From: a virus
Strand: one strand, 5' to 3'
DNA: 23,939 bases
Virus record (IMG/VR): IMGVR_UViG_3300009082_000061
Span: 1 to 23,939 of that record
Part shown: positions 14,685-22,284 of the stretch, piece after piece
How the letters are laid out: the number at the start of each line of letters is the position of its first letter
Position numbering within the stretch: position 1 is the first letter of the stretch
Made by a program: the position numbers and the translations under genes
The notes under the pieces: model-generated
Told to the model about the DNA's origin: nothing
Databases searched by the model: none
The model's input: the letters and a program-made list of their open reading frames with translations, nothing else

Positions 14685-15113
14685 TTACTCTTTGTCGATT
14701 TCGACCGTGGCAGCCTCATTACCAGCTTCATTCTCGGCCTCGATCCGCCGATACTCAGCGACCACAAAAGCCTTGGTGCTCCCGACCAGCTTGATCTGCA
14801 CCCCGTATTTTTCCATACAAAGGTCGGCAATTTCTTTCTTTGTCAGCTCTTCCAGAGGGTCTTCCGGGGCGGGTGCAGGGGTGGCCACAGGTTGGTCCAC
14901 AACTTCAACTTTGGGGGCTTCAGGCTCCGCAGGCTTGACGACCGGGGCGGATCTGCTTACCGAAATCGGGATGTTGATTTCTGCTGCCGACAGAGAAACA
15001 AAACTGTCGGTCTCCGCATCGAATCTTGCCGGGTGCATGTCGGGCCTTGCGGCAAGCGTATCAGTCTTCACGTAAACCATCCCTGTCGATGGCTGGATTA
15101 AGTATTCGGTCAT
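14685..15113 (-). CDS. Small protein with C-terminal SAP/HeH-like helix-extended-helix domain
   Basis: A 142-residue protein starting at ATG 15113 with AGGAGAGG upstream. Residues 1-50 form a beta-type N-terminal region beginning MTEYLIQPSTGMVYVKT. Residues 55-87 are a Pro/Ala/Val/Glu-rich linker, and residues 88-126 contain LTKKEIADLCMEKYGVQI followed by a second helix. This spacing is typical of HeH/LEM/SAP-like helix-extended-helix motifs found at the ends of phage virion proteins and of Rho N-terminal regions, which bind nucleic acid. It probably acts near the packaged DNA or the head-tail joint. The function is not known, and the HeH assignment is by pattern only. Confidence 0.55.
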   Translation of the reverse strand: MTEYLIQPSTGMVYVKTDTLAARPDMHPARFDAETDSFVSLSAAEINIPISVSRSAPVVKPAEPEAPKVEVVDQPVATPAPAPEDPLEELTKKEIADLCMEKYGVQIKLVGSTKAFVVAEYRRIEAENEAGNEAATVEIDKE

Positions 15114-15136
15114 TGTCCTCTCCTATTTTTTTAACC

Positions 15137-15179
15137 CCTCCCGCTGGCCCGGCACCATTACCGGACCAGCATAGGGAGG
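15137..15179 (-). other. Long imperfect stem-loop between capsid-region genes
   Basis: On the transcript the paired elements are CCTCCC/GGGAGG, GCTGG/CCAGC and CCGG/CCGG around an eight-base loop, with a three-base bulge and a small internal mismatch. No U-run follows in the transcribed direction (a poly-A tract lies beyond), so it is not an intrinsic terminator. It sits between the second beta paralogue and the SAP-like gene and may stabilise or process the mRNA. Confidence 0.5.
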
Positions 15180-15186
15180 AGGAAAT

Positions 15187-15209
15187 GCGCCACGAATGGC
15201 GGTTGGCGC
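15187..15209 (-). other. Short hairpin just after a stop codon
   Basis: GCGCCA and TGGCGC arms (15204-15209 and 15187-15192) with an 11-base loop begin immediately after the stop codon of the second beta paralogue. No U-run follows. It may work with the larger stem-loop at 15137-15179. Confidence 0.35.
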
Positions 15210-15623
15210 TTACGTCATGTGGTACAGCACGATAGCGACCCCGGCCCCAGCGGTTAAGCTGGTCCCGCCGACGGTCAGAACCACATCCGTCTGCGCCGTG
15301 AGGGTCGCGCTCGGGTAGTTCGCATAGGTTCCTACCGTTGCTTCTGTGACTTTCGTGTTTGCGAGGTAGGCCCCCACGGTACCGGAAACACCCACATCAA
15401 TAGTGGGAGAGGTCCCCGCGAATGCGGTCATGATGCCGACTTCAACCTTGTCGATCACCGCCCCCGGGGGGAGGGTACCGACTGCGACGGTCCCGCCGCT
15501 CGCGCCGACATAGGTAAATGGTTTGACGAGCATTTCGGCGTTCCTTCGGCCATGGCTGGGGATAGCGCCGGGTTTGATTTTGTGGGTGGTCAGCTCGGTT
15601 ACAGAAAGAGTTTCGTATCTCAT
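15210..15623 (-). CDS. Beta-rich head decoration/spike-like protein, paralogue 2
   Basis: A 137-residue protein. The start is ATG 15623, with AGAGG (15629-15633) five bases upstream; a GTG two codons earlier is too close to that SD. A basic N-terminal arm (about 1-35) precedes a beta domain (about 37-137) with the pattern P-G-A-x-I-x-x-V-E-V-G, IDVGVSGTVGAYLANTKVTEATVG and a final strand pair. This domain matches the neighbouring gene at 15688-16041 at about 43 of 92 ungapped positions by hand count, so the two are tandem duplicates. Position just after the coat gene and the all-beta character suggest head decoration or capsid-spike proteins. The N-terminal arm is absent from the sister protein. 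The exact family is not certain. Confidence 0.65.
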   Translation of the reverse strand: MRYETLSVTELTTHKIKPGAIPSHGRRNAEMLVKPFTYVGASGGTVAVGTLPPGAVIDKVEVGIMTAFAGTSPTIDVGVSGTVGAYLANTKVTEATVGTYANYPSATLTAQTDVVLTVGGTSLTAGAGVAIVLYHMT

Positions 15624-15628
15624 GTTCA

Positions 15629-15676
15629 CCTCTTGGCCTTTTAAGCCTCTTGGCCCCCAGGGCGGGGGCCTCTTGG
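15629..15676 (-). repeat. Three direct CCAAGAGG repeats around a hairpin and SD
   Basis: On the minus strand the octamer CCAAGAGG occurs three times in 48 bases (plus-strand positions 15629-15636, 15646-15653 and 15669-15676). The last copy in the transcribed direction contains the SD of the gene starting at 15623. The hairpin at 15652-15670 lies between copies, so the repeats could compete for ribosomes or be a duplicated leader element. Confidence 0.4.
15652..15670 (-). other. GC-rich hairpin between the two decoration-like paralogues
   Basis: Arms GGCCCCC (15652-15658) and GGGGGCC (15664-15670) form a perfect 7-bp stem with a five-base loop. No U-run follows it on the minus strand. It lies between the two paralogues, in the same position relative to its upstream gene as the hairpin at 16059-16089. 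Confidence 0.45.
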
Positions 15677-15687
15677 TGGTTTACTGC

Positions 15688-16041
15688 TTAAACGGAGTAC
15701 CAGAGAAGGACGGTAGCGTCCCCGGTGGTCCCGACGGTTCCGCCGACAGTCGCAATGACGGTTTTGTCCGCCGTGAGCGCGACGTTCGGCATGACCGTAT
15801 AGATCCCGGCCGTTGCCTCTGTGATGCTGGCGTTGGCCATAAACGCCCCCACTGTCCCGGAGTAGCCGACGTCGATGGTCGCACCCGACCCGTTGAACAC
15901 CGTGCGAACGCCAACGTCCACCCTTTCAACGGTCGCCCCTAAAGGAATCCTCCCAAGGGTGTATGCGCCCAACGTGAAGCCGACCACGGCCTTCAGGCAT
16001 TTCAGCGCCTTCGTATCCCCATCCTGCGTTGCGATTTGCAT
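15688..16041 (-). CDS. Beta-rich head decoration/spike-like protein, paralogue 1
   Basis: A 117-residue protein with an AGGAGG SD before ATG 16041. The first 24 residues are a short N-terminal arm. The remaining beta domain begins at about residue 25 with the pattern GxIPxGATVERVDVGV and continues through IDVGYSGTVGAFMANASITEATAG. It matches the next downstream gene (15210-15623) at about 43 of 92 aligned positions. Immediately following the coat gene, it is probably a virion surface protein, made in large amounts given the good SD. Two related proteins may form hetero-oligomers or decorate different symmetry positions. The fold (a jelly-roll or Ig-like sandwich) is inferred. Confidence 0.65.
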   Translation of the reverse strand: MQIATQDGDTKALKCLKAVVGFTLGAYTLGRIPLGATVERVDVGVRTVFNGSGATIDVGYSGTVGAFMANASITEATAGIYTVMPNVALTADKTVIATVGGTVGTTGDATVLLWYSV

Positions 16042-16058
16042 ATTTTGCCTCCTGTGAT

Positions 16059-16089
16059 CCGGCCCGGAGGAGTTACCCGCCCGGGCCGG
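16059..16089 (-). other. GC-rich hairpin after the coat-protein gene
   Basis: Perfect 9-bp arms CCGGCCCGG (16059-16067) and CCGGGCCGG (16081-16089) surround a 13-base loop. It lies between the coat gene stop and the first decoration-like gene. No U-run follows on the minus strand, so an attenuator, RNA-processing site or mRNA-stabilising element is more likely than a full terminator. Confidence 0.5.
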
Positions 16090-16107
16090 TGGTTATTTGT
16101 TCAGTGG

Positions 16108-17064
16108 TTAGCTTCCCTTTTTGCAGTACAGCTTCCCGATGGCGGTCGGCTGAATGACCTTGAACCCGTACACCTGGAGCCCGCGAAGCAGCTCACCGAA
16201 GTCGGTCGGGTTCTTCATCTTCTCGTTCTCGGTGAGCTGGGAGGCGAAGGTAATCGCGCTCTTGTGACCGAAAATCGCGTTGTAGCATTTGGTGCTGGTC
16301 TCGGTGGTGACCGCGACGTTGTTCGAGCTGAAGATCTCGAACCGATCGATCATCCCCACGCGGCCGTTCCGGAGGATGCTCTTTCCGTCTCCGGAGAGAG
16401 AGGCGTCCTTCAGCTCGGAATTCTTGATCCGCTGGCACACCCAGGCCGGGAGCACGATCCACCTGTCGGTCTCGGGCACGTTCTGTTCGTCCAAGGCGAG
16501 GCCGCACTGTGTGATTGTGTCGATGACGGTGCTGGTGGTGATCGCAACAGCGCTTTCCCCTGCGGTGCCGGTGGCGCCAAGGGAAATGTCCCCGGAGATT
16601 TTACCGGCGGAATTACCGGCGTTGTAGGAGTTCACATCCGCGTAGACCGAAGCCAGAAGAGAGGTGTCGATCTTGATCTTCATTTGCTGACCGGCGTCGT
16701 CGGACCATTTGTCCACATACGCGATGTCGGCCTGCTTCTCCTCGACATCGTTGACGGCAAACGCGTAGTACATGCCCTTGTCGATGAGCAGCTCGACGTT
16801 GTCCGCCCGGGGCCGCTCATAGTTGAGGTTCATTCCGATCTGGTATTCGGAAATGGTGATGTCGGGAACGGTACGGATCTTCACCTTGTCGCCCAAGCGG
16901 GTGATTTCACCCTCATAGGAGGTGTTGGCAATCGCGCCGAACACGGTGGAGAGGTAGAATTTTTCAAGCAACTTGCTGGACCAGATCTCGGGAATGTAAG
17001 TCCCGGACAGTCCGTTTCCGGACACATAGGTGGTCCCGGTGTTTGCGTTAATGGGATAGGTCAT
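16108..17064 (-). CDS. Major capsid (coat) protein, HK97-fold type
   Basis: A 318-residue protein starting at ATG 17064 with GGAGG seven bases upstream. The order scaffold then coat supports the call. Sequence features match coat proteins: an N-terminal arm with SGTYIPEIWSSKLLEKFYLSTVFGAIANTSYEG (about residues 20-52) in which a loop-rich strand is followed by the spine-type helix; the DITISEYQIGMNLNY segment (about 69-83) resembling an E-loop strand; helix QADIAYVDKWSDDAGQQMKIK (about 110-130); and a C-terminal core (about 190-300) with IVLPAWVCQRIKNSEL and the final YGFKVIQPTAIGKLY strand. At 318 residues it is shorter than P22 coat (430 residues), so it probably lacks an inserted telokin-type domain. 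No delta-domain protease is present, consistent with a separate scaffold. Confidence 0.85.
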   Translation of the reverse strand: MTYPINANTGTTYVSGNGLSGTYIPEIWSSKLLEKFYLSTVFGAIANTSYEGEITRLGDKVKIRTVPDITISEYQIGMNLNYERPRADNVELLIDKGMYYAFAVNDVEEKQADIAYVDKWSDDAGQQMKIKIDTSLLASVYADVNSYNAGNSAGKISGDISLGATGTAGESAVAITTSTVIDTITQCGLALDEQNVPETDRWIVLPAWVCQRIKNSELKDASLSGDGKSILRNGRVGMIDRFEIFSSNNVAVTTETSTKCYNAIFGHKSAITFASQLTENEKMKNPTDFGELLRGLQVYGFKVIQPTAIGKLYCKKGS

Positions 17065-17083
17065 TTAAAGCCTCCATATCTCG

Positions 17084-18025
17084 CTATCCCCGGATTCTTC
17101 CCTCATTCTGAGCCTTGAATATGTCCGCCTGCATCGCCTGATACTCTGCCTCCCGGCCCTTGTACGCGCCCTCTCTTGCGTCCCGATAAAACTTCGAGAT
17201 ATCCGCCCGGGTCCATATCTTCCCGGAGAATTGAGGGCTGACGGGCATCGAGCCGGTTGCCTGGGTAGTGGCAGGCGTGATCGGCGGATGGGTATTCGTT
17301 CTCACGTCGGGGGGAGCCCCGAGGATTTGCTGTTTGAATTTGTTGAAAACCTTGATTGCCGTGTCGTGATTGAATTGCTGCTGGGCGCGGTTCATGATTT
17401 CGCGCATCCTGAACCCCGTTTCAGGGTCGGTGGTTTCGTCCAACCACTTCAGGAGCTGCGGATCATTGTTGAGTGCTTCCAGGTCGGAAACGGCCGCCGA
17501 AACTTTGCCATAGAACGTGGCGAACTGATCCGCCGCGATGGTGTCGGATACTTTCGGCCCCGGGGCTTTCGTCCCTCCTGCCTTCAGCCGCTCATTTTCT
17601 GCCTGGAGCATGTTCACGCGCTTTGCCAACTCTACGAACTCTTCCCCATAGTTCCCGAAGGATTCCGGGTTAAGTTGCTTCGCATCAGCGGGCCTCGGTG
17701 AGGTTTCCGCTTTCTTCGCGGCGTTCTGGAGTTCGGTTTGCAGCCGGGAATTCTCTTCAAGGAGCGCCGAAACCTGACTTCTCAGCTTCGCGCATTCCTT
17801 GGCGAGGCGCGGCACCTCCGCGTCATACTTCCCCTGCAATGTCCTTAACTGCTGCTCCAACGTGGCCGGTGTCCCTGCCGTGGTCTGGTCATGGTTCTGC
17901 TGCTGCGTTGCAGACTGATCCATTTCCGCCGCGCCCGGGGCCTCCGCGTTTAACGCCTTGATGATCTGCTCCGCCTGCTCTGCTCCCGCCCTTACCTGGG
18001 ATGGGATGTTGTTCTGTTCGTCCAT
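17084..18025 (-). CDS. Scaffolding protein
   Basis: A 313-residue, highly charged protein with a very good SD (GGAGGAAGCAAATG) before ATG 18025. It has a Gln/Ala-rich disordered N-terminal segment (1-55), a long coiled coil (about 55-112, including LRTLQGKYDAEVPRLAKECAKL and SALLEENSRLQTELQ), a second helix (about 128-148), and a C-terminal helical end (about 265-313) with basic and acidic clusters, resembling the coat-binding helix-turn-helix of phage scaffolds. P22 scaffold is 303 residues and sits directly before its coat, exactly as here. It directs procapsid assembly and leaves before DNA packaging. There is no protease motif. Confidence 0.8.
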   Translation of the reverse strand: MDEQNNIPSQVRAGAEQAEQIIKALNAEAPGAAEMDQSATQQQNHDQTTAGTPATLEQQLRTLQGKYDAEVPRLAKECAKLRSQVSALLEENSRLQTELQNAAKKAETSPRPADAKQLNPESFGNYGEEFVELAKRVNMLQAENERLKAGGTKAPGPKVSDTIAADQFATFYGKVSAAVSDLEALNNDPQLLKWLDETTDPETGFRMREIMNRAQQQFNHDTAIKVFNKFKQQILGAPPDVRTNTHPPITPATTQATGSMPVSPQFSGKIWTRADISKFYRDAREGAYKGREAEYQAMQADIFKAQNEGRIRG

Positions 18026-18061
18026 TTGCTTCCTCCATTGCGGCCTTTCTGCTCGGTCTCC

Positions 18062-18075
18062 GCCCGCCGGCGGGC
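18062..18075. other. 14-bp perfect GC palindrome in the scaffold leader
   Basis: GCCCGCCGGCGGGC at 18062-18075 is a perfect palindrome without a loop, 37 bases upstream of the scaffold start codon and downstream of the terminator at 18207-18244. It could form a short hairpin in the 5' leader or be a protein-binding site. Confidence 0.35.
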
Positions 18076-18206
18076 CTGCGAAAGGTGTCGTGTTGGTGAG
18101 TTATGGGAACAGGGTAGAAGAATGAAAATTTAGGGCAACAAAACGAGGCTCAAATACGGACATCTGGACAGGGAGTGCGGGATTCGGCGGAAAGTGGTAG
18201 CTCCAG

Positions 18207-18244
18207 AACAAAAAAACGCCCGGAAGGATTGCTCCCCCGGGCGT
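18207..18244 (-). terminator. Rho-independent terminator after the portal module
   Basis: On the minus strand, ACGCCCGG (18237-18244) and CCGGGCGT (18216-18223) pair over 8 bp with a 13-base loop. A run of seven Ts (complement of the As at 18210-18216) follows. It lies 26 bases beyond the stop of the gene at 18271-18576, so it separates packaging genes from scaffold and coat. Confidence 0.8.
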
Positions 18245-18270
18245 CTTGGCGTTCTATATTGGCTTGCGCT

Positions 18271-18576
18271 TTATCCGATCATGCTCGACCGGTTCAACTC
18301 CTGCATCGATTTCGCCTTTGCGGTGTTTTCTTCAAATGACTTCAGCGCGGTCCTTGCATTCTCCACCGCGTCCGCGAGACTGGAAAGGGCCTGTGCCGCC
18401 CCCTGGAGCCATCGCACCCGGATAGGATCGTCTTCGGTGCGGGCTTCGACGTCGAACTTCGCCACCTGGGCCTTGATTGCTTCTACGAGAGCCCGGCCGT
18501 CCTTGGAGTCGTATAGCCGCATCATGGCGGCGATGTCCTCCAGGCTCCTGGCTGTGAACTTGGTGGGTTTTATCAT
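18271..18576 (-). CDS. Small helical protein following the portal, unknown function
   Basis: A 101-residue protein starting at ATG 18576, ATGA-coupled to the portal stop. Two or three helices are likely (about 13-42 and 54-88, with ALSSLADAVENARTALKSFEENTAKAK). The N-terminus is basic (MIKPTKFTARS). No membrane or signal segment. It is the last gene before the intrinsic terminator at 18207-18244. It may be a portal-assembly or packaging accessory protein. The family is not recognised. Confidence 0.65.
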   Translation of the reverse strand: MIKPTKFTARSLEDIAAMMRLYDSKDGRALVEAIKAQVAKFDVEARTEDDPIRVRWLQGAAQALSSLADAVENARTALKSFEENTAKAKSMQELNRSSMIG

Positions 18577-20621
18577 CGCTTGAAATCCTGCCCGGAAACC
18601 TTATTCCCGGCGCCGTTCACCTGGGCCGGTTTCACCTGCTGCACCTGTCCACCGGCCTGCGCGGTTTGCTGCATCATAGCCGCTTGCTGCTGGGCCTGCT
18701 GCTGCTGTAAAATTTGCTCCTTGGTCGGGAGGCTCCTCCCCATATCAATATCGATACCGAGCGCAATGGACCTCAGCACTTCAATGATCGGGAGCGGACC
18801 GGCGATCTGCGCAATAGTCGGGTTCAGGAGTAATTGCAGGAATTCGTTCCTTCGCACCTGATTCTGTTCGCGGGCCACCATAGCCGACGCCCCGGAGGCC
18901 ACCAGCTTGCAGTCCCCGCGCAACAGCTCCTCCTTGCGATCATAGAGAAGCATGTCGTCGCGCACTCGCCTGACCGACGGCTCTATCCAACCTTTGTCGA
19001 TCTGTGTCACGATGCGTTTGATGCCCCTGAGTAAATTATTTTGCAGGATAGAAACCCCCGTTGCGGTATCGAGGGCGCCCGTGCTCGAATCTGATCCGCT
19101 GGCATATTTCGGGATACCGAGGACATTATCGCACTCCGAGCTGAACTGCTGGTAAACCCCCATGAGTTCGTTGACCAGGGCGTTGGGCTGGAAGAACCAT
19201 AACGGCAGCCGGGTTCCGGGATCGTCGGATAGGTCGAAATTCCATACCTTCCAGGGGTGCATCTTGGAATAATCATGCCCGCCCGGATTTTTGCTCTGGT
19301 CAACTCCCACCTGCGGGCCTGACGCGATGGCCATATTGTTGAGCAGGGACCGTGCCGCCGCGTTACATGCGTCCACCTTATCGGTTATAATGTCGCACGG
19401 GGATTTTCCCCAGAACGATCCGGCTACGTTCCGGAAGCATGTTTTATAAATCCCTTTCCTCCCCAGCGGGTCCCCGTTGAGTTCGCACTTGATGGCGCAA
19501 TTCCCGATCAGCCACAACTCTGCATTGTATTCGGCCAGCGGGTCCGGGATCTGCCCGGGGTCCATGCCAGCTTCGAGGAGATAGAGCCCCTGCACCGACC
19601 CCCACCATTGCAGGGCATCGATACGGGAGTCCGGGTCCCACAAAACACTGTCGCGGTTCTCCAGGCGCTTCCGTTCCGAATCCCCCGACACCATCAGCCA
19701 ATCAGAGAGCCCCCCCCGGCCATGGTCTTCAAGGACTGTTCTGATAGAGGCCTCATCATACCCCTGCACCCCGATCATGTTATAGAGCTGCGACCGTGTG
19801 AGCCGGTGGCGGCGGAACAACCACCCGTCATCAATCCCCTTGCTGTTCGGGCTCGGATAGATATCGTGGGAGGATACCCACTCGAATTCCATCTGTGGCG
19901 ATCTTTCCACAATAGGGTTCCCGGACTGGTCCCATTTCAGTGTTGGCTTTACCCGGTACACCGGCCCAGCGATGAATGCCGCCGGGTATGTGGAGAGGTC
20001 ATCTATGGATTCCAGCATGGCGTTCTTCCAGCCGGATTCCTCCAGCTTATCCTTGACCACGGTCTCGGCCTTGGCGTCGTTCTTCCTGGCCTCTTCCCCG
20101 ATTCGCTCCTTGGCCTTCTCGACGAGTTCCTTCAGCCGCATAGCCACATCGGATTGAGACACGGCCCAATCAGCGGCTTGCGCCTGCATCAACTCGGCTC
20201 TGACCTGTTGCTCGATATCCTGCTTGATCGCTGGGGACATTTCGGGCTCAGGGGTAGGGTCGATGTTCCACGGCTCCTGCCCGGGGACAAAAAGGGTATC
20301 GATCAGCCACGATTCGACAGAGGTGCATTTCTCGTCGGGGATCATCATATATATCGTCGACCCACCGTATGCCGCTATCTCGGATCTCTTGGCCGGCTCA
20401 TACTCACCGTTCCGCATCCGGAGAGACCGGAGCATGCGCTCCTGGATAGGGGCTTTTGCGGTCTTTGCAGCGTCCCAGCATCGTTTCACCCATGAGACCA
20501 GGGAAACCACCTCGGGCCGGTTCTGCCGGTCCTCAGATTCCCGTCGGGAAACAGCGTCATCTCGCTCTTCCTCGATCATCTGATCATTGCTCTTGCACTG
20601 TATCATCCCGATTGCTGGCAT
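18573..20621 (-). CDS. Portal protein
   Basis: A 682-residue protein starting at ATG 20621 with AGGAGG upstream. Size and neighbours match podovirus portals (P22 portal 725 residues): it follows the large terminase and precedes the scaffold and coat. The N-terminal region has the conserved-looking pattern RMRNGEYEPAKRSE (about residues 68-81) and MIPDEKCTSVESWLIDTLF (about 93-111), a long helical segment (about 135-185), then a core with DDLSTYPAAFIAGPVYRVKP and FEWVSSHDIYPSPNSKGI. The region around 415-460 has TDKVDACNAAARSLLNNMAIASGP, typical of a portal stem/core helix. The C-terminal 60 residues are extremely Gln/Ala-rich (about 625-660), as in portals with a barrel extension. It forms the dodecameric DNA entry ring. 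Confidence 0.85.
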   Translation of the reverse strand: MPAIGMIQCKSNDQMIEEERDDAVSRRESEDRQNRPEVVSLVSWVKRCWDAAKTAKAPIQERMLRSLRMRNGEYEPAKRSEIAAYGGSTIYMMIPDEKCTSVESWLIDTLFVPGQEPWNIDPTPEPEMSPAIKQDIEQQVRAELMQAQAADWAVSQSDVAMRLKELVEKAKERIGEEARKNDAKAETVVKDKLEESGWKNAMLESIDDLSTYPAAFIAGPVYRVKPTLKWDQSGNPIVERSPQMEFEWVSSHDIYPSPNSKGIDDGWLFRRHRLTRSQLYNMIGVQGYDEASIRTVLEDHGRGGLSDWLMVSGDSERKRLENRDSVLWDPDSRIDALQWWGSVQGLYLLEAGMDPGQIPDPLAEYNAELWLIGNCAIKCELNGDPLGRKGIYKTCFRNVAGSFWGKSPCDIITDKVDACNAAARSLLNNMAIASGPQVGVDQSKNPGGHDYSKMHPWKVWNFDLSDDPGTRLPLWFFQPNALVNELMGVYQQFSSECDNVLGIPKYASGSDSSTGALDTATGVSILQNNLLRGIKRIVTQIDKGWIEPSVRRVRDDMLLYDRKEELLRGDCKLVASGASAMVAREQNQVRRNEFLQLLLNPTIAQIAGPLPIIEVLRSIALGIDIDMGRSLPTKEQILQQQQAQQQAAMMQQTAQAGGQVQQVKPAQVNGAGNKVSGQDFKR

Positions 20622-20628
20622 ATGCCTC

Positions 20629-22284
20629 CTATGTCCACCCGCCGACAGGTGGCGCCGTCGCTGTTTGTCCTATCCCCACTCCGGTTTGTCTCATGAGCCT
20701 GTTGATATGCTTGCCGTGACCCTGCCCGAGGGTTTGAAACGCGTCCGATCCGTTGGATGCGTCGTTGTGCAACGGCGTCCGTTTGTACGTCTGGAGGTGC
20801 TCATCCCACGCCTTACGATAATTCTCGAGCCTGGACAGACCGAGAGCGCACTTTGATTCATCGAACCAGCATATAGATAGGATCGACCGTGCGGCCTGGA
20901 TGCTGTCCTGCTTGTCCTGGCATCGCGGGACCATGCCGAACTTGATCCCGAGCTTTGCAGCGGCCTTCATCCGGCTCTCTCCCGTGCCCAATTCACGGAC
21001 GGATATATCATGCGGGGCGTTGTGCTGCCCGTACCGGTATCCCTTCTTGTTGAGCAGATCGGCATAATAGGCGAACCCCTCGTCAGAGTCCTCCAGATAA
21101 TCGATGACGTGCAGCTCCCGGCCAACATCCTGCGTAAACCATATGGCCATCACGTCGTTCATCCCGAGATCCCACCAGGTATCTACCAGGAACGCCGGGT
21201 TGTACGGCACGGCGCAAATCCGCTTTTCCGCCCGAATCTTGTTAAACTCCGACGTGAAATAAGCCCCCAGCACATTGTTGAGGAACGCCTCTTTCGATGT
21301 GGACGGGTTTTCCCGGTAAACATCGTCCCCGAGGCGCTTCCACTTCGATACCCACCAGCACTTTTGACCCATTGACAGGCTGCGGCCTATCTCCCCTTCC
21401 AGGTTCTCCAAATACTGAAGCTGCGCTTGAGGGATAGGAATATAATGCTCGGGGGCCAGTGCGTTCTTCGGATCTTCCCACCAGGGCGCGAAAAAGAATT
21501 TGAATTCGAGCTGCGAGGGTTTCCGCCCCAACTTTTCGAGGTCCTGAGCTTCTTTGCAGATGTCGTAAAAATATCCCGTGCTCCCCTCTGCCGTGGACTC
21601 AAACACCGCGATCCCGTTCTTGGGAACGGCTTCAAGGGCGCCGGTTACAATCTCCCGGGCTTTCTCCGGATATGTGGCGGCGATCTTCCCCAGCTCGGAG
21701 ACATGCAGCCGTTGGGCCGTATTAGACCGCATTGAGCACGAAACAGATATGGATGAATTGTTGGCAAAAATGAGTTGGTCGGAGGTTTCCTTCTTGAGCG
21801 GCAGAGCCTTTTTCAGGTTCGGCGGCAGGTTCTCATAGGGGAACTTCACCTTCCTGCGGAAAATCGATTGAGCGTCCGGCAATGTGTGGGCGATGATACC
21901 GGCTTCGATGTTGTCGTTGAACAGGCAATCGTCCAAAAAATACAATGCGATGAACGTCGTGAACCCCAATTGCCGCGCCTTCAAAATAACGTTCCGATAC
22001 CAGATTGAATTGAAAAATTTCTTTTGGGTGCGCCTGCACTTGAACAACACCTTTTCCCCGTCCTCGTTCACGACGAGATACAGGTGGTTCATCCGCCACC
22101 ACTTATCCTTAAGGAACTCATTGAATTCGGAGAGTTTCAGTTTCCGCAGGCCGGCATACGGGTCCTTCGGCGCTGCCGTTGCCAGGGCATCGGCATCCTC
22201 CCATGGGACCCCGGCCTCGATCATGTCCGATCGTTCCAGGCGTCGGGCTTTAATGGCCTCGATATCAGATGCGGTGACCGCCAT
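20629..22284 (-). CDS. terL: Large terminase subunit (packaging ATPase/nuclease)
   Basis: A 551-residue protein that starts at ATG 22284 in a one-base overlap with the small-subunit stop. The ATPase domain shows a Walker A-like KARQLGFTT (102-110), a Walker B-like RLHVSE with Glu197, and motif III-like ESTAEG (229-234). The nuclease domain shows the acidic pattern VDTWWDLG (Asp368, Asp372), VIDYLED (Asp395) and KQDS (Asp460), matching the RNase H-like fold of terminase large subunits. It pumps DNA into the procapsid through the portal and cuts concatemers. The length is usual for the family. The deviation from GxxxxGK[ST] in Walker A is normal for terminases. Confidence 0.93.
   Translation of the reverse strand: MAVTASDIEAIKARRLERSDMIEAGVPWEDADALATAAPKDPYAGLRKLKLSEFNEFLKDKWWRMNHLYLVVNEDGEKVLFKCRRTQKKFFNSIWYRNVILKARQLGFTTFIALYFLDDCLFNDNIEAGIIAHTLPDAQSIFRRKVKFPYENLPPNLKKALPLKKETSDQLIFANNSSISVSCSMRSNTAQRLHVSELGKIAATYPEKAREIVTGALEAVPKNGIAVFESTAEGSTGYFYDICKEAQDLEKLGRKPSQLEFKFFFAPWWEDPKNALAPEHYIPIPQAQLQYLENLEGEIGRSLSMGQKCWWVSKWKRLGDDVYRENPSTSKEAFLNNVLGAYFTSEFNKIRAEKRICAVPYNPAFLVDTWWDLGMNDVMAIWFTQDVGRELHVIDYLEDSDEGFAYYADLLNKKGYRYGQHNAPHDISVRELGTGESRMKAAAKLGIKFGMVPRCQDKQDSIQAARSILSICWFDESKCALGLSRLENYRKAWDEHLQTYKRTPLHNDASNGSDAFQTLGQGHGKHINRLMRQTGVGIGQTATAPPVGGWT

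Noticed and set aside
16036-17118. Long plus-strand open frame (360 codons)
   Set aside because: Antisense to the coat gene; Gly/Val/Asp-rich low-complexity composition typical of a mirror frame; no recognised motif.
19608-20495. Plus-strand open frame (295 codons) opposite the portal
   Set aside because: Antisense to a well-supported portal gene, with no SD-supported start or domain.
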